Made by a program: the position numbers and the translations under genes. 47,816 bases of DNA, taken from the NCBI GenBank assembly GCA_027351145.1, contig DAIEIZ010000076.1:1-47816 (forward strand), read 5' to 3'. Below the pieces are notes generated by a model. The model was given only the letters and a program-made list of their open reading frames with translations, did no database searches and was not told where the DNA came from. Each line of letters opens with the position of its first letter. Within the stretch, counting starts at the first letter, position 1. Of the stretch, positions 22,330 through 29,817 are shown one piece after another. This stretch comes from Candidatus Moraniibacteriota bacterium (GTDB lineage Bacteria; Patescibacteriota; Minisyncoccia; Moranbacterales; UBA2206).

Positions 22330-23679
22330 ATGAATGATATACTCTCTAAGTTAGCTACTGAAGTAGACAAATTGAGCGATGAAAAGACTACTATACCAGC
22401 TCCGATTAAAAAAACTGACACTAAAACTGCGCCAGAAGAAAAAATTCCTTCCTTCATGGAGCAATTACTTCTGGATAATCCGATTGAATTTCCCGCAGTC
22501 GGAGACACAGTCATTGGAACGGTCTTAGAAGTTTCTTCTAGTGAAATTTATCTTGATCTTGGACCGTTTGGGACAGGCTTGGTTTTGGGCAAAGAAATTA
22601 AGGACGGGATGGGTTCTGGCAAACTTAAATTGGGCGATAAGGTTTCAGCTACTGTGACTGATTTAGAAAATGAAGATGGCTATATTGAGCTTTCCATACG
22701 CGAAGCATCCTATGAAAAAGCCTGGGAAGATATTGAAAAGAAACGAGATGCTGGAGATAAGGTTAAAACGAAAGTTATCAGCGCCAACAAAGGAGGACTA
22801 CTTATCGAAATCAATGGTATTGCCGGATTTTTACCCGTGTCACAACTTTCTAGCAAAAATTATCCTCGCGTGGAAGATGGCGATAAAAATAAGATCCTCA
22901 ATCTGCTTAAAAAATTAGTTGGAAAAGAATTGGAGGTTTGCGTTTTAGACATTGACCGTGAAGCAGAGAAACTGATTGCTAGTGAAAAAGCAGCGCAAAG
23001 CGATCGCGACAAGGAAACTATTTCTAATTTTAGAGTAGGCGACGTGATCTCTGGTGAAATCAGCGGCGTAGTTGATTTTGGCGCTTTCGTTAAATTCTCC
23101 CCATTTAGCGAAAACGGAGAGGTAAATGAAAAGGAAAAAGTGGAAGGACTTGTCCATATTTCAGAACTCGCATGGCAACTAATTGAAAACCCGCGAACAA
23201 TCGTGAAAGTGGGGGATAAGGTTGAAGCGAAAATTATCGGCATTGATAATGACAAAATATCTCTTTCTATTCGCGCCTTGCAAGCAGACCCATGGACCCA
23301 AGCAACTGATAAATACAAAGTGGGGGACATTGCAACTGGAAAGGTACATAAAATCAATCACTTTGGTGCTTTCGTTTATCTTGATAATGATATTCATGGT
23401 CTCGCACACATTAGTGAAATGCTTGATACGCATCCTGGAAAAAATATCAACGACTTAATCAAAACCGGAGATGACTATAGCTGGAAAATTCTTTCTATTG
23501 AACCGCGGGAGCACCGCATGGGGCTAACTCTAGTTTCTAACAAAGAAAAATTGGCCGAGGAAATGAAAGAAAAAAAGGCGAAAAAAGAAAAAGCTGAAAA
23601 AGAAGAAGAAAAAATGGAAGAAGATGCAGAAAAACCAGTCGATAAAAAGGCAAGGAAAGTCAAGAAAGAAAAAGAATAA
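22330..23679 (+). CDS. rpsA: S1 RNA-binding domain protein (ribosomal protein S1-like)
   Basis: Four S1 (OB-fold) repeats are visible: VGDTVIGTVLEVSSSEIYLD (about 56-125), DKVKTKVISANKGGLLIEI (about 141-215), VGDVISGEISGVVDFGAFV (about 235-315) and VGDIATGKVHKINHFGAFVY (about 332-400). Repeats 3 and 4 keep the FGAF and H-I-SE core. The last 45 residues are a Lys/Glu-rich tail. At 449 residues it has four domains rather than six, as in many bacteria with a short S1. It would bind mRNA at the small subunit, which matters in a genome with few Shine-Dalgarno sites. The gene follows three tRNAs but has its own promoter and long leader. The symbol is by family; general S1-domain proteins are an alternative. 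Confidence 0.85.
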   Translation: MNDILSKLATEVDKLSDEKTTIPAPIKKTDTKTAPEEKIPSFMEQLLLDNPIEFPAVGDTVIGTVLEVSSSEIYLDLGPFGTGLVLGKEIKDGMGSGKLKLGDKVSATVTDLENEDGYIELSIREASYEKAWEDIEKKRDAGDKVKTKVISANKGGLLIEINGIAGFLPVSQLSSKNYPRVEDGDKNKILNLLKKLVGKELEVCVLDIDREAEKLIASEKAAQSDRDKETISNFRVGDVISGEISGVVDFGAFVKFSPFSENGEVNEKEKVEGLVHISELAWQLIENPRTIVKVGDKVEAKIIGIDNDKISLSIRALQADPWTQATDKYKVGDIATGKVHKINHFGAFVYLDNDIHGLAHISEMLDTHPGKNINDLIKTGDDYSWKILSIEPREHRMGLTLVSNKEKLAEEMKEKKAKKEKAEKEEEKMEEDAEKPVDKKARKVKKEKE

Positions 23680-23766
23680 CCGTTCATCTCTTAAACCCCC
23701 AATACAAATAGAGACGCACGAACCAATATTTTGAAAAACCATACGATAAATTTATTTTCAAAACTT

Positions 23767-24330
23767 ATGTCTAATATCTTTATTATTTCCGGCCCTTCCG
23801 GCGCCGGAGAAGATAGTGTCATTGAAGGATTGAAAAAAATTCTTCCTATTGAAAAAATAGTCACCTCCACAACAAGAAAGATGCGCAAAGGAGAAGCGAA
23901 TGGGGTCAACTACTATTATCTTTCCCGGGCGGAATTTGAAGAAAAAATCAAAAATGACGCTTTAGCTGAATGGGCACAAGAATATAATAATAATTTTTAC
24001 GGCGTCACCAAAGAAGAATTAGCAAGAGTAGAAAATTCCGGGAAGATTGGGCTTTGGAAAATTGAATATAAGGGCGTGATAACAGCCAAAACCAAATTTC
24101 CTGAAATCAAATCAATCTATATCGCACCGCCTTCGCTAGAAATTTTACGCCAAAGAATCGTGCGCCGTGACCCCACTGTCTCCGAAGATTATCTCAATGA
24201 ACGAATGAACTACACGCGAGAATGGATGAAACATGAAAATATCTATGACTACAAGGTACTTAATGAGGAGGGGAAGCTGGAAGAAACGATTCAGAAAGTT
24301 GCTGAGATTATCGAGAACGTAAATGGCTAA
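23767..24330 (+). CDS. gmk: Guanylate kinase with altered P-loop
   Basis: The 187-residue product aligns with guanylate kinase: IFIISGPSGAGEDSVI at the start, TSTTRKMRKGEANGVNYYYL (GMP-binding region) near 37-56, and a lid with RQRIVRRDP near 131-139. GMP kinases normally read GPSGAGKST; here the Walker A Lys is Glu and the next residue Asp. The rest of the fold looks intact, so this may be a lineage variant that uses another basic residue. The frame extends 12 codons upstream, but MSNIFIISG matches the family start. Its end overlaps the tilS start by 8 bp. Confidence 0.88.
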   Translation: MSNIFIISGPSGAGEDSVIEGLKKILPIEKIVTSTTRKMRKGEANGVNYYYLSRAEFEEKIKNDALAEWAQEYNNNFYGVTKEELARVENSGKIGLWKIEYKGVITAKTKFPEIKSIYIAPPSLEILRQRIVRRDPTVSEDYLNERMNYTREWMKHENIYDYKVLNEEGKLEETIQKVAEIIENVNG

Positions 24331-25273
24331 CTTAATCAAAAAAATCCAAAACTCTATTTTTGAAAATTCTCTTTTTGAGAGAAATTCTAAAATTGTCTTG
24401 GGAGTTTCCGGAGGGCCGGATTCAACTTGCCTCCTTGATATATTTTCAAAACTACAAAAAAAATACGCTATAGAATTATCCATCGCCCACGTCAATTACC
24501 ATCTGCGCGGAAAAGACAGCAAAAAAGATGAGGACTTCGTGGGAAAGCTAGCAGAAAAATATAAACTATCGATCAATATTCTTGACGCTAAAATTGAAGA
24601 GGGGGATAAGTCGGAAGAAAAATTACGAGATATTCGATATGCTTTTTTTGAAGAAGTGCGCAAAGAAAATAAATTTGATTTCATTGCTGTCGCGCACAAT
24701 TCTGACGACCAAGCAGAAACTGTGCTAATGCGCCTCATTCGCGGAACAGGGCTCAATGGTCTCTCTGCTATGCGCGCCAAGAATGAAAAAATTATCAGAC
24801 CGTTACTCGACACGACTCGAAAAGAAATTACTGCATATTTGAGATCAAATAGATTAAGCTATCGAATCGACAAGACAAACAAAGAATCTATTTATCTGCG
24901 AAATAAAATTAGAAATAGATTGATTCCATACCTCGAAAAAAATTTCAACCCCAATATAAAATTTGTGCTCGCCAAGAGCGCAAAGGCCTTTGGGGAAGAT
25001 TATGCCGTAATTAAAGAGCTGGCAGAAAAAGCTTGGAAAAACAACCAATTGTTGTACGTTGAAAAAATTCTCGCGCAACCGGTAGCAATCCAAAAGAGAA
25101 TTATCCAAAAAGCCTTGACGCAAAAGAATGAAAAAATTAATCGGAAAGGTTTTTCTCAGATTGAAGAAATTCTAAAAGCACTGAGAAGCACAAAAAACAA
25201 AAATCAAGTCATCTCCGGTGCAGGATTGAAAATGACAAGATATGGTGATAAGATTAACTTGGAACTTATTTAA
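24323..25273 (+). CDS. tilS: tRNA(Ile)-lysidine synthetase
   Basis: TilS converts C34 of CAU-anticodon tRNA-Ile to lysidine. The protein has the PP-loop SGGPDSTC (about 29-36), then HVNYHLRG and VAHNSDDQAETVLMRLIRGTGLNGLSAM, all typical of the N-type ATP pyrophosphatase domain; 316 residues is close to the short form. It overlaps gmk by 8 bp and precedes ftsH by 20 bp, the tilS-ftsH order common in bacteria. A likely substrate is the CAU tRNA at 28495. Confidence 0.93.
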   Translation: MANLIKKIQNSIFENSLFERNSKIVLGVSGGPDSTCLLDIFSKLQKKYAIELSIAHVNYHLRGKDSKKDEDFVGKLAEKYKLSINILDAKIEEGDKSEEKLRDIRYAFFEEVRKENKFDFIAVAHNSDDQAETVLMRLIRGTGLNGLSAMRAKNEKIIRPLLDTTRKEITAYLRSNRLSYRIDKTNKESIYLRNKIRNRLIPYLEKNFNPNIKFVLAKSAKAFGEDYAVIKELAEKAWKNNQLLYVEKILAQPVAIQKRIIQKALTQKNEKINRKGFSQIEEILKALRSTKNKNQVISGAGLKMTRYGDKINLELI

Positions 25274-25293
25274 TTTTTATATAACAAAAATTT

Positions 25294-27210
25294 ATGAAAA
25301 ATCTCTTGCGAAATATTAGCTATGTTTTATTTTTCTTTCTCTTCCTCTCTGGCGTCCTCATTCTTCTCAATAATCCAGAAAAAAAACCGGCTGATATTTC
25401 CCTTTCCACACTTGTCGCTCAAATCAATGATCAGAAAGTTAAGGAAATTGATGTCACCGATAGCAATTTAAATGTCATTATGACTGATGGAACTATTGAG
25501 AAATCACTCAAGGAAAAAGAGGCAGGACTGACAGAAACTTTCAAAAACTACGGCGTAGACCCGGCAAAACTTGATAGTGTTAATATTGTAGTCAAAGGAG
25601 AAAGTTCGGCCAGTCTCTGGCTTGGAGCAATCCTACCCTTTCTCTTGCCATTTATCCTTATTGCTGGTTTCATTTGGTTCATGCTTCGCCAAGCGCAAAG
25701 AGGCAATAATCAGGCGCTTTCCTTTGGAACTTCCCGCGCACGAGTCTCTGACCCAAAAGATAAGAAGAATCGCGTGGTGTTTAATGATGTGGCTGGAGCA
25801 AAAGAAGCCAAAGAGGAACTTTATGAAATTGTAGAATTTTTAAAAACTCCTAAGAAGTTTTTAAGTCTTGGCGCAAAAATTCCCAAAGGCGTTCTACTTT
25901 TAGGCTCTCCTGGAACAGGAAAGACTTTAATTGCTAAAGCTGTCGCTGGAGAAGCAAATGTGCCATTTTTCAATATTTCTGGTTCAGAATTCGTGGAAAT
26001 GTTTGTTGGAGTTGGTGCTTCTCGCGTGCGAGATCTTTTCAAGCAAGCCAAAAAAAATTCTCCAGCCATTGTTTTTATTGACGAGATTGATGCAGTAGGG
26101 AGGCACCGTGGAGCAGGACTTGGCGGGGGACATGACGAACGTGAGCAAACTCTTAATCAAATCCTAGTTGAAATGGACGGTTTTGATACCAACACAAACG
26201 TAATTGTAATTGCTGCCACCAATCGCCCGGATGTGCTTGATCCAGCACTACTTCGTCCAGGTCGTTTCGACCGTCGAGTAGTAATGGACCTTCCTGACAT
26301 TGAAGAACGCGCCGCTATTCTTAAGATTCATTCCAAAAACAAGCCACTAGTGAAAGATATCGATTTGCGCGTAATTGCACAGAGGACACCAGGATTTTCC
26401 GGAGCTGATCTTGCGAATTTACTCAATGAAGCCGCAATTCTGTCCGCCCGCCGTGGCAAAAAAACCATCGGAATGAACGAGCTGGCCGAATCAATTGAGA
26501 AAGTTATTCTTGGTCCGGAGAGAAAAAGTCGCCGCATTGACGAAGATGAAAAGAAAATAATTGCTTACCACGAAGCAGGCCATGCCCTTATTGCTTCAAC
26601 CCTAAAACACGCCGACCCAGTGCAAAAGATTTCCATTATTTCCCGTGGTAATGCCGGGGGATATACATTAAACGCTCCAATTAAAGACAAAACGCTTCAC
26701 TCGCGCAATTATTTTATTGATGAGTTATCAGTCTTTTTGGGAGGTTATCTTAGTGAAAGATTAAATTTTGGAGACATTACGACCGGTGCATCAAATGACC
26801 TTGAAAGAGCGACTGCGATTGCAAGAAACTTAGTTACACGCTATGGTATGAGCGATCTTGGTCCTCGCACTTTTGGTCACAAAGAAGAAATGGTCTTTCT
26901 TGGCAAAGAAATGCGTGAGGAAAAAAATTATTCAGAAGAAACCGCTCGCGAAATTGACAATCAAGTCACAAAATTTATTGATGATGCATATAAGGTGGCA
27001 GAAAAAATTCTCATCGACAAAAAAGAACTCTTAGACAAAATTTCTAATATTCTTTTGGAGAAGGAAACGATTGAACAAGTCGAGTTCAATGAAATTATGG
27101 GGATTGTTCCGATAAAAAAAATTGAAGAGGAAATTACCGCAGAATCAACTGAGGCAAAAACTGAAATTGCAAAAGAAAAAACCGAAACTGTGGAAATAAA
27201 AACAACTTAA
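25294..27210 (+). CDS. ftsH: ATP-dependent zinc metalloprotease FtsH
   Basis: FtsH is a membrane-anchored hexamer that degrades unassembled membrane and regulatory proteins. The 638-residue sequence has two membrane segments (about 5-24 and 107-129), Walker A GSPGTGKTLIAKA (near 205), Walker B IVFIDEIDAVG, a second region of homology RPDVLDPALLRPGRFDRR, and the zinc site HEAGH (about 426-430) with the downstream Asp in TTGASNDLERAT. Walker A starts GSP rather than GPP, harmless. The last 30 residues are a Glu/Lys/Thr-rich tail. It is third in gmk-tilS-ftsH. Confidence 0.96.
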   Translation: MKNLLRNISYVLFFFLFLSGVLILLNNPEKKPADISLSTLVAQINDQKVKEIDVTDSNLNVIMTDGTIEKSLKEKEAGLTETFKNYGVDPAKLDSVNIVVKGESSASLWLGAILPFLLPFILIAGFIWFMLRQAQRGNNQALSFGTSRARVSDPKDKKNRVVFNDVAGAKEAKEELYEIVEFLKTPKKFLSLGAKIPKGVLLLGSPGTGKTLIAKAVAGEANVPFFNISGSEFVEMFVGVGASRVRDLFKQAKKNSPAIVFIDEIDAVGRHRGAGLGGGHDEREQTLNQILVEMDGFDTNTNVIVIAATNRPDVLDPALLRPGRFDRRVVMDLPDIEERAAILKIHSKNKPLVKDIDLRVIAQRTPGFSGADLANLLNEAAILSARRGKKTIGMNELAESIEKVILGPERKSRRIDEDEKKIIAYHEAGHALIASTLKHADPVQKISIISRGNAGGYTLNAPIKDKTLHSRNYFIDELSVFLGGYLSERLNFGDITTGASNDLERATAIARNLVTRYGMSDLGPRTFGHKEEMVFLGKEMREEKNYSEETAREIDNQVTKFIDDAYKVAEKILIDKKELLDKISNILLEKETIEQVEFNEIMGIVPIKKIEEEITAESTEAKTEIAKEKTETVEIKTT

Positions 27211-27230
27211 AGTTTGTGTAATATAAACTT

Positions 27231-28232
27231 ATGCCAAATATTGATTATTTAAAAATTTTCCGCGATGCGTGGAAGATCATTTGGAAAAACCGCTTTTTGT
27301 GGTGGTTTGGTTTATTTTTAATAATGCCGGGAATCTTAAATCTTCAATATTCTCCACAGCGCGATAATAATTCGCAGGAAAACTGGCCGGCTGCTTTTGA
27401 AAAAATCCACCTGCAGGAATTTCTCGCAAATCATGCAACACCCATTGCATTTGCGCTAGGCATCCTATCGGTTCTATTTTTAGTCTTTCTTGTGATAAGA
27501 CTTATCAGCAGAGGAGCGCTGATTAAATCCACCCAGCGAATATTAAAAAATGAACCTGCTGATTTTAGACTAGGCTTTAAGGATGGCAAAAAATATTTTT
27601 GGAAAATACTAACAATCCTATTCTTTTCTGGATTAGCGATAGTTTTTTTCATTATCGTACTAGCCATCCCTATCATAATTCTATTTAATGCAAAATCATA
27701 TATTATTGGAGGCATCCTTGCGCTTATTGCAATTATTATCCTCATTCCACTCCTTATTTTGTGCAAATACCTTCAGGTATACGCTTCTTTCTATATAGTT
27801 CTAGCTGACCTCAAACCTTGGCTAGCAGTAGAAAACGCCTATATGCTTTTCAAAAAAAACATACTCTCTAGCATTATCATGTCGCTGCTTTTTATTCCCC
27901 TTGGCATTATTTCATTTTTCGTTCTTATTGCGTTATTCCTAACAATCTTAATTGTCTTCGGCCTAATTGGCTTAGTTTTATTTTTTATCTTGAAAGATAC
28001 TGGCGCTATAATTGCTATTGTCCTAGGCCTCCTTGCTTTCATCCTCGCAGCGATTCTCTTCTACTCAATTTTTAGCGCTTTCTCCGAAGTCTCCTGGGTC
28101 TTGTTTTTTCATGTCATCGCCACACCGAAAGAAAAAGAAAAGATTAAGGAAAAAGTGTCAGAAGAAAAAACGGTATCAGCCTTGCCAACCACCGAAGCCA
28201 TGAAAACGATTAAAACTGAAACTGACAAGTAA
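27231..28232 (+). CDS. Polytopic membrane protein of unknown function
   Basis: The 333-residue protein has about six hydrophobic segments (near 20-35, 68-90, 120-145, 150-175, 205-245 and 250-285), a starting IFRDAWKIIWKNRFLWWFG motif and a charged cytoplasmic-type tail (PKEKEKIKEKVSEE). The DAWK..KN.FLWWFG start is common in uncharacterised Patescibacteria and actinobacterial membrane proteins related to the glycerophosphodiester phosphodiesterase membrane domain, which I mention only as a possibility. It follows ftsH by 20 bp. Confidence 0.7.
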   Translation: MPNIDYLKIFRDAWKIIWKNRFLWWFGLFLIMPGILNLQYSPQRDNNSQENWPAAFEKIHLQEFLANHATPIAFALGILSVLFLVFLVIRLISRGALIKSTQRILKNEPADFRLGFKDGKKYFWKILTILFFSGLAIVFFIIVLAIPIIILFNAKSYIIGGILALIAIIILIPLLILCKYLQVYASFYIVLADLKPWLAVENAYMLFKKNILSSIIMSLLFIPLGIISFFVLIALFLTILIVFGLIGLVLFFILKDTGAIIAIVLGLLAFILAAILFYSIFSAFSEVSWVLFFHVIATPKEKEKIKEKVSEEKTVSALPTTEAMKTIKTETDK

Positions 28233-28234
28233 TT

Positions 28235-28263
28235 TTGACGGGAAAAGTTTTTTGCGGTAGGCT
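28235..28263 (+). promoter_or_regulatory. Possible promoter of tRNA-Val (GAC)
   Basis: TTGACG, 17 bp, TAGGCT; the -10 is a poor match, so this is tentative. Confidence 0.3.
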
Positions 28264-28302
28264 TTAATAGTTATTGCAAATATGGACGCGCGACTCAGTC
28301 TT

Positions 28303-28416
28303 ACCCCACACCATTTTTTGGGTCTGTAGCTCAGTTGGTTAGAGTGCTACATTGACATTGTAGAGGTCTCCAGTTCGAGTCTGGACAGACCCACAGTTTA
28401 AAAAATGGTGTGGGGT
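28303..28416. repeat. Perfect 17-nt inverted repeat around tRNA-Val
   Basis: ACCCCACACCATTTTTT (28303..28319) and its exact complement AAAAAATGGTGTGGGGT (28400..28416) bracket the tRNA on both sides. In RNA this would form a 17-bp stem holding the tRNA in its loop. Confidence 0.85.
28320..28393 (+). tRNA. tRNA-Val (GAC)
   Basis: Acceptor GGGTCTG/CAGACCC, anticodon loop TTGACAT (GAC), T-loop TTCGAGT. A73 is followed by CA; CCA not encoded. It is the third Val tRNA of the window. Confidence 0.95.
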
Positions 28417-28478
28417 GAAGCTAGGGAGCGCTATTTCGACATTATGCAGGTCTTTTATTTGAGCCTGAGCATACCCAC
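28412..28478 (+). pseudogene. Decayed tRNA-Val copy
   Basis: The segment keeps recognisable parts of the neighbouring tRNA-Val: AGCT and GAGCGCTA in the D region, TTCGACATTATGC around the GAC anticodon, AGGTC of the variable loop, TTTGAGCC of the T-loop and ACCCACC at the end. Stems no longer pair well, so it looks like a degraded tandem duplicate. Confidence 0.45.
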
Positions 28479-28494
28479 CCAAAAAAATACTTTC

Positions 28495-28566
28495 GGGACC
28501 ATAGCTCAGCGGTAGAGCAGGGGACTCATAATCTCTTGGTCGCTGGTCCGAATCCAGCTGGTCCCA
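28495..28566 (+). tRNA. tRNA with CAT anticodon (elongator Met or lysidine-type Ile)
   Basis: Acceptor GGGACCA/TGGTCCC, anticodon loop CTCATAA. The stretch from the anticodon 3' side to the T-arm (TCTTGGTCGCTGGTCC) resembles bacterial tRNA-Ile2 (k2CAU) closely, and tilS is present, so Ile2 is favoured. It is not the initiator, because the three-GC anticodon stem is missing. The T-loop reads TCCGAAT, with C at position 55 in place of the usual U. CCA not encoded. Confidence 0.85.
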
Positions 28567-28573
28567 CATACTA

Positions 28574-28599
28574 AAAAAGCTACTCATGAGTAGCTTTTT
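28574..28599. terminator. Bidirectional terminator (tRNA cluster / xer)
   Basis: AAAAAGCTACTC and GAGTAGCTTTTT form a hairpin with A and T flanks, stopping both the tRNA transcript and the convergent xer gene. Confidence 0.85.
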
Positions 28600-28632
28600 A
28601 TATTAGCTCTTATTACCTATACTACACACCTA

Positions 28633-29568
28633 CTATCTTTTTCTCTTTGAATGAAACGCTTGATGAATCTCTTTTAATTGCTTATTAGTAACATGAGTAT
28701 AAACCTGTGTGGTTGTGATCGAGGAATGGCCAAGCATGGCCTGTACCGAGCGAATATCAGCACCATTAATGAGTAAATCAGTGGCAAAAGAATGTCTAAG
28801 TGTGTGCGGATGGACATCTTTCACAATTCCCGCTTTTGTCGCATAGTATTTAACAATTCTTTGTACTGATCTAGGGGTTAATCTCAGGTTATCCACAGGT
28901 TTTTTAATGTTTTTACCATCAAACTTCCTTAATCCGGCAACATCCCTGACAAAAAGTGCAGGGTCTGTGTCCATCCTTTTCTCCAAATAGCGCATTATTG
29001 CTTGTGAAGCAGAATCGGATATAAACACCACCCGCACTTTATCACCCTTACCACGTACACTAAGCTCTCTCCCTCTGAGGTCAATTTTTTCCCGATTAAT
29101 GCCTGTTAGTTCTGAAACGCGTAAGCCGGCGGAGAACAAAAGCTCCAAAATAGCCCGGTCGCGAAGACTTTTTAAATCTCTCCCGCTCGCTTCAGATAGT
29201 ATTCGCTCAACCTCATCCATTTCCAAAAAATCCACCTCTCTCATGACGGACTTCCCCATTTCAATCTTGTCAGCTTGAAGCGTTTTAATGTCTCTTTTGA
29301 CCAAAAACTTAAGAAAACCACGAATCGCAATAACATAATAACCCTGAGTGATTTTTTTTAGTTTCTGACCATTACCATCCTCATAACGATTAAGATAAAT
29401 CCGAAAATTTCTCACCACTTCGGCCGTAATTTGTTCCGGCTTCGTGATTTTCGCCCACTCCAAAAAACGGTTGAGATAATGATCATAATTTTCAATCGTT
29501 TTTTGCGAACGACCTTTCTCGATTTCCAAATATTCCAGAAATTGAATCTTAAGTTTACGAATTTCCAT
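28633..29568 (-). CDS. Tyrosine recombinase XerC/XerD family
   Basis: Probably the chromosome dimer resolvase acting at dif. The 311-residue protein has an N-terminal SAM-like core-binding domain (YLEIEKGRSQKTIENYDHYLNRFL) and catalytic residues in order: Arg in SAGLRVSELTGI, Lys in VRGKGDKVRVV, HTLRHSFATDLL, GHSSITTTQVYTHV with the His and the nucleophile Tyr. No integration-element features surround it, so a housekeeping Xer is more likely than a phage integrase. The start ATG is 6 bp from a TAGAAT box, suggesting a leaderless mRNA. Confidence 0.9.
   Translation of the reverse strand: MEIRKLKIQFLEYLEIEKGRSQKTIENYDHYLNRFLEWAKITKPEQITAEVVRNFRIYLNRYEDGNGQKLKKITQGYYVIAIRGFLKFLVKRDIKTLQADKIEMGKSVMREVDFLEMDEVERILSEASGRDLKSLRDRAILELLFSAGLRVSELTGINREKIDLRGRELSVRGKGDKVRVVFISDSASQAIMRYLEKRMDTDPALFVRDVAGLRKFDGKNIKKPVDNLRLTPRSVQRIVKYYATKAGIVKDVHPHTLRHSFATDLLINGADIRSVQAMLGHSSITTTQVYTHVTNKQLKEIHQAFHSKRKR
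28889..28897 (+). promoter_or_regulatory. Isolated DnaA box within xer
   Basis: Perfect TTATCCACA, single copy inside a coding region; may be chance. Confidence 0.2.
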
Positions 29569-29574
29569 AACCCA

Positions 29575-29580
29575 ATTCTA
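29575..29580 (-). promoter_or_regulatory. -10 box of xer, predicted leaderless
   Basis: On minus, TAGAAT is six bases from the ATG; TTGTCA lies 15 bp upstream and overlaps the -35 of the divergent CHAP-gene promoter. Confidence 0.5.
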
Positions 29581-29594
29581 CACCAAAAAACCAA

Positions 29595-29623
29595 TTGACA
29601 AAAACCCCCACCTGAACTATACT
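29595..29623 (+). promoter_or_regulatory. Strong promoter of the LysM-CHAP gene
   Basis: TTGACA (perfect), 17 bp, TATACT. It predicts a leader of about 170-215 nt depending on the start codon. Confidence 0.75.
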
Positions 29624-29643
29624 GTCTAGCAGGTAAAAATTAA

Positions 29644-29706
29644 GGTTTTAGTATCAAGGTTTGTCTCGATATTCCTCTAAGACAAGGCAAAATTCTTGCT
29701 AAAACC
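29644..29706 (+). promoter_or_regulatory. Long hairpin in the CHAP-gene leader
   Basis: GGTTTTAG pairs with CTAAAACC, CAAG with CTTG directly inside it, and TTGTCT with AGACAA further in. This makes a three-part stem close to the RNA 5' end. It does not match a riboswitch class that I know. Confidence 0.5.
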
Positions 29707-29796
29707 ATATGAAAGGTTAATTGTATTAGTAAACTAATTCAAACAACTTCTCGAAATATCTCTTGTAGAAAAAATTTAAAGACACTTATCACTAGG

Positions 29797-29817
29797 GCTT
29801 TTTTGGCCCAAAAAAGC
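29797..29817 (+). terminator. Attenuator-like hairpin before or at the CHAP-gene start
   Basis: GCTTTTTT-GGCCC-AAAAAAGC is an eight-pair stem; a T run follows 12 bp later. It contains the TTG that could start the gene, so it may hide the start or act as an attenuator. Confidence 0.35.

Noticed and set aside
24323..24340. Frameshift between gmk and tilS
   Set aside because: The 8-bp overlap joins two complete, recognisable proteins and is normal operon packing.
28495..28566. Initiator tRNA-fMet
   Set aside because: The anticodon stem is GGGGA/TCTCT and lacks the three G-C pairs of initiators, and position 1-72 is paired.
29630..29800. c-di-AMP (ydaO) riboswitch before the CHAP gene
   Set aside because: Position and gene type would fit, but I find none of the conserved ydaO core.
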